The translations under genes and the position numbers were made by a program. The notes below the pieces were generated by a model that ran no database searches, was not told where the DNA came from, and was given only the letters and a program-made list of their open reading frames with translations. From positions 96,689 to 160,688 of the forward strand of contig NZ_JAKFWS010000041.1 in assembly GCF_021731785.1 (NCBI RefSeq): a stretch of 64,000 nt of DNA, in the 5' to 3' direction. Shown here piece by piece: positions 29,960 to 37,880 of this stretch. Origin of the DNA: Methylocystis sp. (GTDB lineage: Bacteria > Pseudomonadota > Alphaproteobacteria > Rhizobiales > Beijerinckiaceae). Positions within the stretch are counted from its first letter, which is position 1; every line of letters starts with the position of its first letter.

Positions 29960-30311
29960 CTACCGCTCCGCTTCCGTCATCGCGCTTCGCCTTTCGGCGG
30001 CGCGGCTAAGGCCTAATCCAAGCCTACAGTTGGCACAGCGCGGGTCCGCGACAAGCGCCGCGCGAAGCGTCGGCGTCTCGGTGACGAATTCGACGGAATG
30101 CGCAAGGGCGATGACTGGGTGGTTTTATCGCGCTGGAGCGGCCTACTTCGTTCTCGGCGCGCTTTCCCGAAACCGGCGCGCGCCTCCGCATATTGCGCGG
30201 GTTATCGAAACTATTCCCTCTCCGCGGAAGGGCGCATGAGCCTGTGCGTCGGCGCACAGCGCCAAAGCGCGCCTCTCCTTAAGTTTTGATCATCGCAGAG
30301 AGGAGAATCCC

Positions 30312-30440
30312 ATGAAACCGGTGATCGCGACAGGAATTTTCGGAATCGTCGCCATTGCATTGGCCGCCGAGGCGCTCAACATCGCCATGTCTCTTAGCGA
30401 ATTCAGCCATGTCGTCGCCTTGAATGCGGGAGTCTTCTGA
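30312..30440 (+). CDS. Putative 42-aa single-TM small protein
   Basis: MKPVIATGIFGIVAIALAAEALNIAMSLSEFSHVVALNAGVF*; RBS gagaggagaatccc; below the ORF-track size cutoff. Confidence 0.5.
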   Translation: MKPVIATGIFGIVAIALAAEALNIAMSLSEFSHVVALNAGVF

Positions 30441-30590
30441 CAGCCCTCCCGCTTCGTGCGCGGGGCGCATCGACAGGCCGCGCGGAGAATTTTTATCGCT
30501 CGCGACTGAGGGCGGGGAAAAAGCCCCTTCCAATAAGTCGCGCGGCGACATCGCCGAGTGCCCTCTCGCCCTCGTCTTTCGAGGCCGATC

Positions 30591-32222
30591 TCAAGCGACG
30601 AGACAGGCGTTGCCTTGAAGGTGACCAAGCACGCGGTCGACGTGCTCGGCGGCGCAGACGGCGATCTCCGCCGGCTCGACCACTGTCTGGCCGGCGCGCT
30701 GGAAGGTGACGCGGCCGGCGTCCGCCGCGGCGATCGTCGCGGCGATCAGCGCCTCGCGGTCATTGCTTCCGTCGAGTAGCGGCGTCACCACTTGCGCGAC
30801 GATGTCGAGCCGAATCGGCTCGTGGCGCAGATTGGCCGAGTGCAGGACGCCTGCAGCGGCGTCGCCCCTCAGCATTGGGCAGGCGACCGGCTTCGCCGAG
30901 AGGGCGCGCGCCATCCGGAAGGGCTCAGTCGAGGCGGTTGCAAGTCCGACAAAAACCAGGCGCAGCAGCGCGTCGGCGATCTTGGAGCGCATCGCCTCGT
31001 CGACAGAAGCGCCGCGCAGCTCCATCGCCGCGACGAGCTCGTCGACCGAACTCGAATCCGGCAGGCGCGCGACAAGCACTTCCATGGCCTTCCGCACATC
31101 AGGGTCCGGTGTGGAAAACCACGCCCCCGAGCCATCGGCGAAAATCGCCTTTTCGTCCTCCTCGCGCAAAAAGCCGAATTCGGGCCGCGCGACGAAATGC
31201 AGCCCCTCGAGCGCGTCCGGCATAATCTTGCGAACGCATTTTGCTTCCCGCTCTTTGTGCATGAGCAGCGTCTGCCGGAAGGTCCGGCCGGTGAAAATGT
31301 CCATGTGTTGTTCGAGCGAGACCTGATTGTCGCCCGCAAGCGCGCGCAGCAGCGGCGCCGCGGCCGGATTCATGTTCTCGGGCATCATGGTGGAAAGGCC
31401 TGCCTCGCCGAGATAGGCGAGGCCGCGTCCCCCTGCGCTGGTCATAAACTCGGAGAAACTGCAAGGCTCGTTACAGTCTTCGAGAAATTCATGGCCGAGA
31501 TAGGAGTCGTCGGCCGTCCTCAGATGAGCCGCCTCGGCGCGGAAAATCGCGCCCCAGGTCGTCTCCGCCGGCGTGTTCTGTTCGAGGAACGACAGCATCT
31601 CGCGGGCGCGGGCGACGCGCTCGCGCAGCGACCCCTGCTGCCCGACGTGAAGCGCCAACGCGTCGCGCAGCGTCTGGCGCAGGCGCCATCCCGGCAGCAC
31701 ATTATAGCTGATGAAGGCGACGCCGTTCGGCGCAAGGTTCTCGCGGGCGATTCGCATAATCGCGTCGCGCACCTGCTCGGGCACCCAGCTGTAGACGCCA
31801 TGACATATAATGTAGTCGAAGCCGCCGTCCTTGGAGCGGAGGTCGGTCAGGCTCTGGCGGCGCAGATTGACGTTGGACAGACCGAGCGCCGCGACCCGCT
31901 GCTGACCTTCCTCGATCTGCCGCTGCGACAGGTCGACGCCGAGAAAATAGGCGTCGGGGTGACGGGCGGCGAGGGGAATAAGATTGCCGCCGGCCGCGCA
32001 TCCGAGCTCCAGAACACGCGCGCGAGAGAGGTCCGGGGCCGCCAGTTTGAAGATGCGCGCGACGGCGCCGATTCGCGCCGGATGGGTCTGCGGAAAGGGA
32101 TGCGAAACATAAGGAAGATCGTCGTAAGAGGCGGCGTTGCGCGCAATCGCGGCCTGCACGGCCGTCCCGAAGTGAGTGGTCATCAGCAAGTTTCCGGAGC
32201 CTGAAGGAGTTTCATTCTCCAC
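30591..32222 (-). CDS. Class I SAM methyltransferase with methyltransferase-regulatory (PF10119-like) domain; possible protein-lysine methyltransferase
   Basis: Motif I VLELGCAAGGNLIPLA; YDDLPYVSHPFPQTHPARIGAVARIFK N-terminus; alternative ATG start at 32183. Confidence 0.8.
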   Translation of the reverse strand: MENETPSGSGNLLMTTHFGTAVQAAIARNAASYDDLPYVSHPFPQTHPARIGAVARIFKLAAPDLSRARVLELGCAAGGNLIPLAARHPDAYFLGVDLSQRQIEEGQQRVAALGLSNVNLRRQSLTDLRSKDGGFDYIICHGVYSWVPEQVRDAIMRIARENLAPNGVAFISYNVLPGWRLRQTLRDALALHVGQQGSLRERVARAREMLSFLEQNTPAETTWGAIFRAEAAHLRTADDSYLGHEFLEDCNEPCSFSEFMTSAGGRGLAYLGEAGLSTMMPENMNPAAAPLLRALAGDNQVSLEQHMDIFTGRTFRQTLLMHKEREAKCVRKIMPDALEGLHFVARPEFGFLREEDEKAIFADGSGAWFSTPDPDVRKAMEVLVARLPDSSSVDELVAAMELRGASVDEAMRSKIADALLRLVFVGLATASTEPFRMARALSAKPVACPMLRGDAAAGVLHSANLRHEPIRLDIVAQVVTPLLDGSNDREALIAATIAAADAGRVTFQRAGQTVVEPAEIAVCAAEHVDRVLGHLQGNACLVA

Positions 32223-32642
32223 TTCGGCCGGCGAATTTGCAATGTCGCGAGATTCGCCTCGGGCTCCTCTTCGAGAATCGCTTTGTTAACGATGTTCGAA
32301 TTTGAGAGGTCGTCTGTTAACGATATTTGAAGAAGCAACGCCTCCCTTGAGAAGACGACGTGCGTAGCTTTACGGAGTCAATATCAAGGCGACGCGCGTT
32401 CCCGCGTTCACTTCAATGATTTGCGATTAGACGGCGCACTTGTTGCGCTTTTCGCCCGGTCCTCCGCACTGTCTCCTTTTTATCACAGCCGCCGGAAATG
32501 TGGCCAAACCGAGCGCCAAACCAGGCGTTCTTCGTTGACTGTGCATGGGCGTCTAAACTTTATTCATCGGGACCACTTCTCCCGCAGCTCGGCAAATTTG
32601 CGGGTTGGTGCTCTTCGCAGTCCAAGGAATGGGAAACTGATC

Positions 32643-35240
32643 ATGACCAAACTGTCTCAGAAACTCATCAAGCCCAAAAATGGTTCCATCGCACTTCGGC
32701 GCGCGCTGATGGGCGGCTCCGCCGCCGTCGCGATGGGCGTCGCCTTCGCCCCGACCTCGGCGAGCGCCGCGGTCTGCGTGACCGTCAACCCCATCCTTGC
32801 CGGCTCGAGCGACGGCGGAATAAGCACCGCCTTTGCTTGCGGCCGCTTCGCCGACGCGTCGTCGATCGGCGCCACGGCGGTCGGCGCCGGTGTGGGTGGT
32901 CAAGGCCCCACCGCTTCCGGATTATTTGCGACGGCGATCGGCGCCGGTGGCGCGATTGACGCAGGCCCGCTGGCGAGCGGCGAAGGCTCCATTGCAATCG
33001 GCAGCGTGCAGAACCCGGCCGGCACCAAAGCTCCCGTGGCGTCTGGCAAGGGCTCGATCGCGGTCGGCACCTTGACGAAGGCTACTGGCATAGACTCGAC
33101 CGCCATCGGCGCTTCCAGCACTCCCGGCCTTCCCGGCGCAGAAGCGACTGCCCTCGCCGCCACGGCGCTGGGCGGCTCTGACGGCGTGACGCGCGGCGCA
33201 TTGGCGTCCGGAATTCGATCGATCGCTGTCGGCACCGGCGCTGCGGCGACCGGCACCGACACCATCGCGATCGGCACGAAAGCGACAGCGACCGATTCGG
33301 TGGCGATCGGCGCCGGCGCGACCGCCTCGGGCGGCGGCACGGCGGTGGGCGACGCCTCAACGGCGACTGGCGGGCAGCCCTCAGCCGCTTTCGGCAAGGG
33401 CGCGACCGCGACCGGCTCATGGGGAACCGCCACCGGCGCATTCTCCACGGCGTCCGGCACCGGCTCGCTCGCAGTAGGTTCCGGACCGTTCGCTGGCCAA
33501 GGCCCGGCGGCGACCGGCCTCTTCTCGACCGCGATCGGCACGGGCGGCTTCATCGACAAGGGCCCGCAGGCGACCGGCGAAGGCTCCGTCGCCCTTGGCA
33601 GCGTGCAGAACCCGGCCGGCACCTTCGCTCCTGTGTCCTCGGGCAAGGGATCAATCGCCGTCGGCACTTTGGTTACGGCCAGCGGCGACTCCTCGACGGC
33701 GCTCGGCTCCTCCTTCACGCCTGGTCTCGCCGGCGCGACGGCTTCGGGACTGGCTTCGACCGCTCTCGGCGGCTCTGACGGCGTCCTGGCCGGCGCTCTG
33801 GCCTCCGGCCTTCGTTCGATCGCCATTGGCGTCGGCGCCGCTTCGACGGGCACCGACACCGTCGCGATCGGCACGGGCGCAAAGGCGACCGACTCGGTTG
33901 CGATCGGCGCCGGCGCGACGGCTTCTCTCGGCGGCACGGCCGTCGGCGACGCCTCCACCTCGACTGGCGCCTCTTCTGCTGCTTATGGCAAGGGCGCGAC
34001 GGCGACCGATACTGCGTCTACCGCAGTGGGCGGCTTCTCGACGGCTACGGCCTTCGGCGGCACCGCTATCGGTGGCGGCCCGGCGGCTGGACAGGCTGCG
34101 TCGGCGACCGGCCTGTTCTCGACGGCGATCGGCGCCGGCGGCGTGATCGACAAGGGCGCTCAGGCGTCCGGCGAAGCCGCGATCGCGATCGGCGGCGTGC
34201 TGAACCCGGGTGGATCGCCCGGCGCGGTGGCCTCCGGCAAGGCGGCGACTTCGATCGGCTCGCAGACGACGGCTACGGCGCAAGGCTCCACCGCGATCGG
34301 CGGTAGCGGCGTCGGCGCGACAAAGGGCGCGGTCGCGACTGCCAAGTCGGCGACGGCTCTCGGCGGCGCCAGCTTCGGTGGCCCGGGCGCCAGCGCGACG
34401 GGCACGAGCTCGGTGGCGATCGGCGGCGACTCGCTTCTGGGCACGGCCGGAGCTTCGGCGTCCGGCTTGGGCTCAGTCGCACTCGGCACGGGCACCGTCT
34501 CCAGCGGCGTCGGTTCCGCGGCTGTTGGCGCGGGGTCCACCGCGACGGCCCTGGGATCAGCGGCCTTCGGTCCGGGCGCTACAGCGTCTGGCATTGGCGC
34601 GACGGCCTCGGGCTCCTTGTCGACGGCGAGCGGCTTCGGTTCAACGGCAGTCGGCACCTTGTCGACGGCGAGCGCTATCGGTTCGACGGCGCTCGGCGCT
34701 GGCTCGACGGCTGGCTTCGCCGGTTCGACTGCGGTTGGCACGCTTGCGGCCACTGAAGCTCCCAACGAGATCATGCTCGGCGCCCGCCTCGGCGGTGCTG
34801 GCTTGGCGTCGCTTGGACCGACTCTGACCGCTCCCGGAATCACCTCTGCTGCGAGCCTCGCGGCGCAGGTGGGACCGACCACGTTCACCACCACGGATGC
34901 CTTTGGCCATCTCGCGACTTCCGGCTTCGGTCCGCAGGACATTGCTGCGCTCCAGTCCGGCGTCCTGGGTCTGTCGCAAAGCGTGTATGACCTCGGCAAG
35001 TCGGTGAAGCGCGGCTATGAGGGCACGGCGGTCGCCGTTGCGCTCGGCGGCGCCAACTTCCTGCCGGATAACAAGCGCTTCGCGGTCACCGCCAACTTTG
35101 GCACCTTCCGCAGTCAGTACGCTCTCGCCGTTCAGGGCCAGTTGCGTGTGAACGATTGGGTGGTGGTTAACGGCGGCGTCGGCGCGGGCTTCAAACAGGG
35201 CGGCGTCGCCGGCCGTGCAGGCGTGACGATGGCTTGGTGA
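32643..35240 (+). CDS. Trimeric autotransporter adhesin with YadA-like head repeats and YadA C-terminal anchor
   Basis: Start MTKLSQKLIKPKN at 32643, signal sequence to SASA, many SxAIGxxAxATG head repeats, anchor YEGTAVAVALGGANFLPDNKRFAVTANFGTFRSQYALAVQGQLRVNDWVVVNGGVGAGFKQGGVAGRAGVTMAW. Confidence 0.9.
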   Translation: MTKLSQKLIKPKNGSIALRRALMGGSAAVAMGVAFAPTSASAAVCVTVNPILAGSSDGGISTAFACGRFADASSIGATAVGAGVGGQGPTASGLFATAIGAGGAIDAGPLASGEGSIAIGSVQNPAGTKAPVASGKGSIAVGTLTKATGIDSTAIGASSTPGLPGAEATALAATALGGSDGVTRGALASGIRSIAVGTGAAATGTDTIAIGTKATATDSVAIGAGATASGGGTAVGDASTATGGQPSAAFGKGATATGSWGTATGAFSTASGTGSLAVGSGPFAGQGPAATGLFSTAIGTGGFIDKGPQATGEGSVALGSVQNPAGTFAPVSSGKGSIAVGTLVTASGDSSTALGSSFTPGLAGATASGLASTALGGSDGVLAGALASGLRSIAIGVGAASTGTDTVAIGTGAKATDSVAIGAGATASLGGTAVGDASTSTGASSAAYGKGATATDTASTAVGGFSTATAFGGTAIGGGPAAGQAASATGLFSTAIGAGGVIDKGAQASGEAAIAIGGVLNPGGSPGAVASGKAATSIGSQTTATAQGSTAIGGSGVGATKGAVATAKSATALGGASFGGPGASATGTSSVAIGGDSLLGTAGASASGLGSVALGTGTVSSGVGSAAVGAGSTATALGSAAFGPGATASGIGATASGSLSTASGFGSTAVGTLSTASAIGSTALGAGSTAGFAGSTAVGTLAATEAPNEIMLGARLGGAGLASLGPTLTAPGITSAASLAAQVGPTTFTTTDAFGHLATSGFGPQDIAALQSGVLGLSQSVYDLGKSVKRGYEGTAVAVALGGANFLPDNKRFAVTANFGTFRSQYALAVQGQLRVNDWVVVNGGVGAGFKQGGVAGRAGVTMAW
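32898..34300 (+). repeat. Approx. 597-bp (199-aa) tandem macro-repeat in adhesin head: units at 32898, 33495, 34089 (third partial)
   Basis: GQGPTASGLFATAIGAGG / GQGPAATGLFSTAIGTGG / GQAASATGLFSTAIGAGG and following blocks repeat in register. Confidence 0.8.
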
Positions 35241-35243
35241 TCC

Positions 35244-35807
35244 ATGATCTTGAAGATCAGGCAAATAATGCTCGCGGCCCTAGTGGCCGCGAGTTTTTTT
35301 CCGACGATGGCTTCGGCGCAGTCGCCTAAGCCGGGGCAGGCGCCCAAGCCCGCTGACATCGACAAGAACGGCGTTTTGATTCTTATTCGCTCGACGCTGA
35401 TCGCGCTCGATCAGGCGAACAAGACCGGCAATTACACCGTGCTTCGTGATCTCGGCGCGCCAGGCTTCCAGACCAACACCGCCGCACGGCTGGCCGAGGT
35501 TTTCGCGCAGCAGCGCAAAGACAATCTCGACCTGTCGGGCGTCGCCGTGCTGGAGCCGCAGCTCAGCCTGCTGCCCCAGATAGAGTCGAACGGGCTGATG
35601 CACATGGCGGGGTTCTTCCCGTCGGTGCCGACGCAGATCCGCTTTGAAGTGCTCTACGCGCCGTTCCAGGGCCAGTGGAAGCTCTTCGGCCTCTCGGTGT
35701 CGCTGGGCTCTTCCGCGCCTACCGCGCCGAGCGACGCGCCGGCGCCAAGCGCTCAGGAAAAGCCGAAGGGTCCGACCGGGCTGCGCAGCTCGCAGCCCAA
35801 GCCCTGA
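35244..35807 (+). CDS. Secreted hypothetical protein immediately downstream of the adhesin
   Basis: Starts 3 nt after the adhesin stop; signal peptide MILKIRQIMLAALVAASFFPTMASAQ; C-terminal Pro/Ala-rich tail. Confidence 0.7.
   Translation: MILKIRQIMLAALVAASFFPTMASAQSPKPGQAPKPADIDKNGVLILIRSTLIALDQANKTGNYTVLRDLGAPGFQTNTAARLAEVFAQQRKDNLDLSGVAVLEPQLSLLPQIESNGLMHMAGFFPSVPTQIRFEVLYAPFQGQWKLFGLSVSLGSSAPTAPSDAPAPSAQEKPKGPTGLRSSQPKP
35271..35300 (+). terminator. Intrinsic-terminator-like hairpin inside the 5' coding region of 35244..35807
   Basis: CTCGCGGCC-ctagt-GGCCGCGAG followed by TTTTTTT. Confidence 0.75.
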
Positions 35808-35824
35808 CGCCTCTCGAAATGAAA

Positions 35825-35858
35825 GCGCCGGGACGGCTCTTCCGTCCCGGCGTTTTTT
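35825..35858 (+). terminator. Intrinsic terminator after 35244..35807
   Basis: GCGCCGGGACG-gctctt-CCGTCCCGGCG then TTTTTTT. Confidence 0.85.
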
Positions 35859-35871
35859 TGTCGCTGTCTTG

Positions 35872-36129
35872 TTAGTTCGGCCAGCAGCGGCGGCCGTAGG
35901 GGCCGAGATGGAAGCCGGGCGGGCAGGGCCGGCCGTAGCCATAGCCGCCCCATTGTCCGCCCCAGCGACAGCCGCCGTAAGGGCCGCGATGGCCATAGGG
36001 TCCGCAGCCTCCATAAACCTGCATGATCGGCGCGCCCGCCGTCTCTGACGGCGCGACCGGCATGGCCGCATGGGCGGGCGCCGCCAGAGCGGCGGCAAAC
36101 ATAAGCGCGAGACCCGTTCTCAACCGCAT
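35872..36129 (-). CDS. Small secreted Gly/Cys-rich protein resembling the GCG_CRPN family
   Basis: Signal peptide; YGGCGPYGHRGPYGGCRWGGQWGGYGYGRPCPPGFHLGPYGRRCWPN. Confidence 0.7.
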   Translation of the reverse strand: MRLRTGLALMFAAALAAPAHAAMPVAPSETAGAPIMQVYGGCGPYGHRGPYGGCRWGGQWGGYGYGRPCPPGFHLGPYGRRCWPN

Positions 36130-36248
36130 GTGCAATCTCCTTTTCCAACAGGAAGGGCGCCGGGCGATTTGCAGCGCCGGCGCAGAGACGAATATCTGCG
36201 CCCGAACCGAACCCTGGCAATTGCAATTTGCGATCAAAGTTAGTCAAT

Positions 36249-36263
36249 GTTCACATATTGTTC
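36249..36263. promoter_or_regulatory. LexA-type SOS box (alphaproteobacterial GTTC-N7-GTTC)
   Basis: GTTC-ACATATT-GTTC, about 70 bp upstream of comM. Confidence 0.65.
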
Positions 36264-36331
36264 TTGCGCGACGGGAGCGCGCCAGCTAAGCTCGCATGGA
36301 CATTTGCTAAGGGGCTTTCAGGGGGCGCGCG

Positions 36332-37870
36332 ATGGCGGTGAGGGTGGCGACGCTCGCTTTCGAAGGCGTCGAAGCCCGTCCAGTCGACGTTCAAGTGCAA
36401 ATCTCGAGCGGCGCCGTCGTTTTCAACGTCGTCGGCCTTGCCGACAAGGCTGTCGGCGAATCGCGCGAACGGGTGCGCGCCGCGTTGATCGCTTCTGGAC
36501 TGGCGTTGCCGGCCAAGCGCATCACGGTCAATCTCGCCCCCGCCGACATGCCGAAAGAGGGAAGTCACTATGACGTGCCGATCGCCCTTGGCGTCATGGC
36601 CGCCATCGGCGCCATTCCCTCGGACGCGCTCGAAGGATTCGTCGTGCTTGGCGAACTCGCGCTCGATGGAACGCTGACGCCGACGGCGGGCGTCCTGCCG
36701 GCGGCGGTCGCCGCCAATTCGCGCGGACTGGGGCTGATCTGTCCGAGCGAATGCGGGCCGGAAGCCGCCTGGGCGTCGAGCGACATGGAGGTGATCGCGC
36801 CGCGCTCGCTCATCCAGCTCGTCAATCATGTCAAAGGCGCGCAGGTCCTGGCCCGGCCTCAGCCTGCGGTGCGCAGGCTCGCCGTCGATCAGCCCGACCT
36901 CTCCGACATCAAGGGTCAGGAGAGCGCCAAGCGGGCGCTCGAGATCGCCGCCGCCGGCGGCCATAATCTGCTCATGAGCGGCCCTCCGGGCGCGGGAAAA
37001 TCGATGCTCGCCGCGCGGCTGCGCTCGATCCTCCCGCCGCTGACGCCCCGCGAATTGCTCGAGGTCTCGATGATTCATTCGGTGGCGGGGCAGATCGCCG
37101 GAGGCGAATTGACCGACCGGCGGCCCTTTCGCGCCCCGTACCATTCCGCCTCTATGCCGGCGCTGGTCGGCGGCGGGACGCACGCGCGGCCGGGCGAGAT
37201 TTCGCTCGCCCATCACGGCGTGCTCTTTCTCGACGAATTGCCGGAGTTTCAGCCCCAGGTCCTCGACAGCCTGCGTCAGCCGCTTGAGACCGGCGAGATC
37301 GCGGTGTCGCGCGCCAATCACCGCGCCGTCTATCCGGCGCGCTTTCAGCTCGTCGCGGCCATGAACCCCTGCCGTTGCGGCCATGCGATGGACCCCGGCT
37401 ACGCTTGTAAGCGCCAACCCAACGAGCGTTGCGTCGCGCAATATCAGGCGCGCCTGTCAGGGCCGCTGCTCGACCGGTTCGATTTGCAGATCGAAGTCCC
37501 GGCGGTGACCGCCGCCGATCTTGTGCTGCCGCCGCCGAGCGAAGGCTCGCGGCAGGTTGCGGCGCGCATCGCGCGCGCCCGCGAGGTTCAGCGTGCCCGC
37601 TACGACGCCCTCTCCCTGCCGGCGGTTGCGACCAACGCCGCCGCGCCCGCAGCGGTGATCGAGCGCTCGGCGCGTCTCGACGCGCCGGGCACGGCGCTGA
37701 TTCGCGACGCGTCCGAGCGCTTCGGCCTCACGGCGCGAGGCTTTCACAGGGTCTTGAAGCTGGCGCGCACGATCGCCGATCTCGACGGCGCCGACGCCGT
37801 CGGCAGACCGCATCTCGCCGAGGCGCTTTCCTATCGGGCGGGGCTTGCGTCGGGGCGGCTTGCGGCCTGA
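36332..37870 (+). CDS. comM: ComM/YifB-family Mg-chelatase-like AAA+ ATPase
   Basis: VDVQVQISSGAVVFNVVGLADKAVGESRERVRAAL, Walker A GPPGAGKS, NPCRCGH. Confidence 0.93.
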   Translation: MAVRVATLAFEGVEARPVDVQVQISSGAVVFNVVGLADKAVGESRERVRAALIASGLALPAKRITVNLAPADMPKEGSHYDVPIALGVMAAIGAIPSDALEGFVVLGELALDGTLTPTAGVLPAAVAANSRGLGLICPSECGPEAAWASSDMEVIAPRSLIQLVNHVKGAQVLARPQPAVRRLAVDQPDLSDIKGQESAKRALEIAAAGGHNLLMSGPPGAGKSMLAARLRSILPPLTPRELLEVSMIHSVAGQIAGGELTDRRPFRAPYHSASMPALVGGGTHARPGEISLAHHGVLFLDELPEFQPQVLDSLRQPLETGEIAVSRANHRAVYPARFQLVAAMNPCRCGHAMDPGYACKRQPNERCVAQYQARLSGPLLDRFDLQIEVPAVTAADLVLPPPSEGSRQVAARIARAREVQRARYDALSLPAVATNAAAPAAVIERSARLDAPGTALIRDASERFGLTARGFHRVLKLARTIADLDGADAVGRPHLAEALSYRAGLASGRLAA

Positions 37871-37880
37871 TGATGGGCCT

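Noticed and set aside
32900-34999. Long antisense ORFs (352, 210 and 279 aa) opposite the adhesin, rich in SPTAVPP/APAPIATES patterns
   Set aside because: Their composition mirrors the reverse complement of the Gly/Ala/Thr head repeats; high-GC periodicity opens the antisense frame. No independent start or RBS support.
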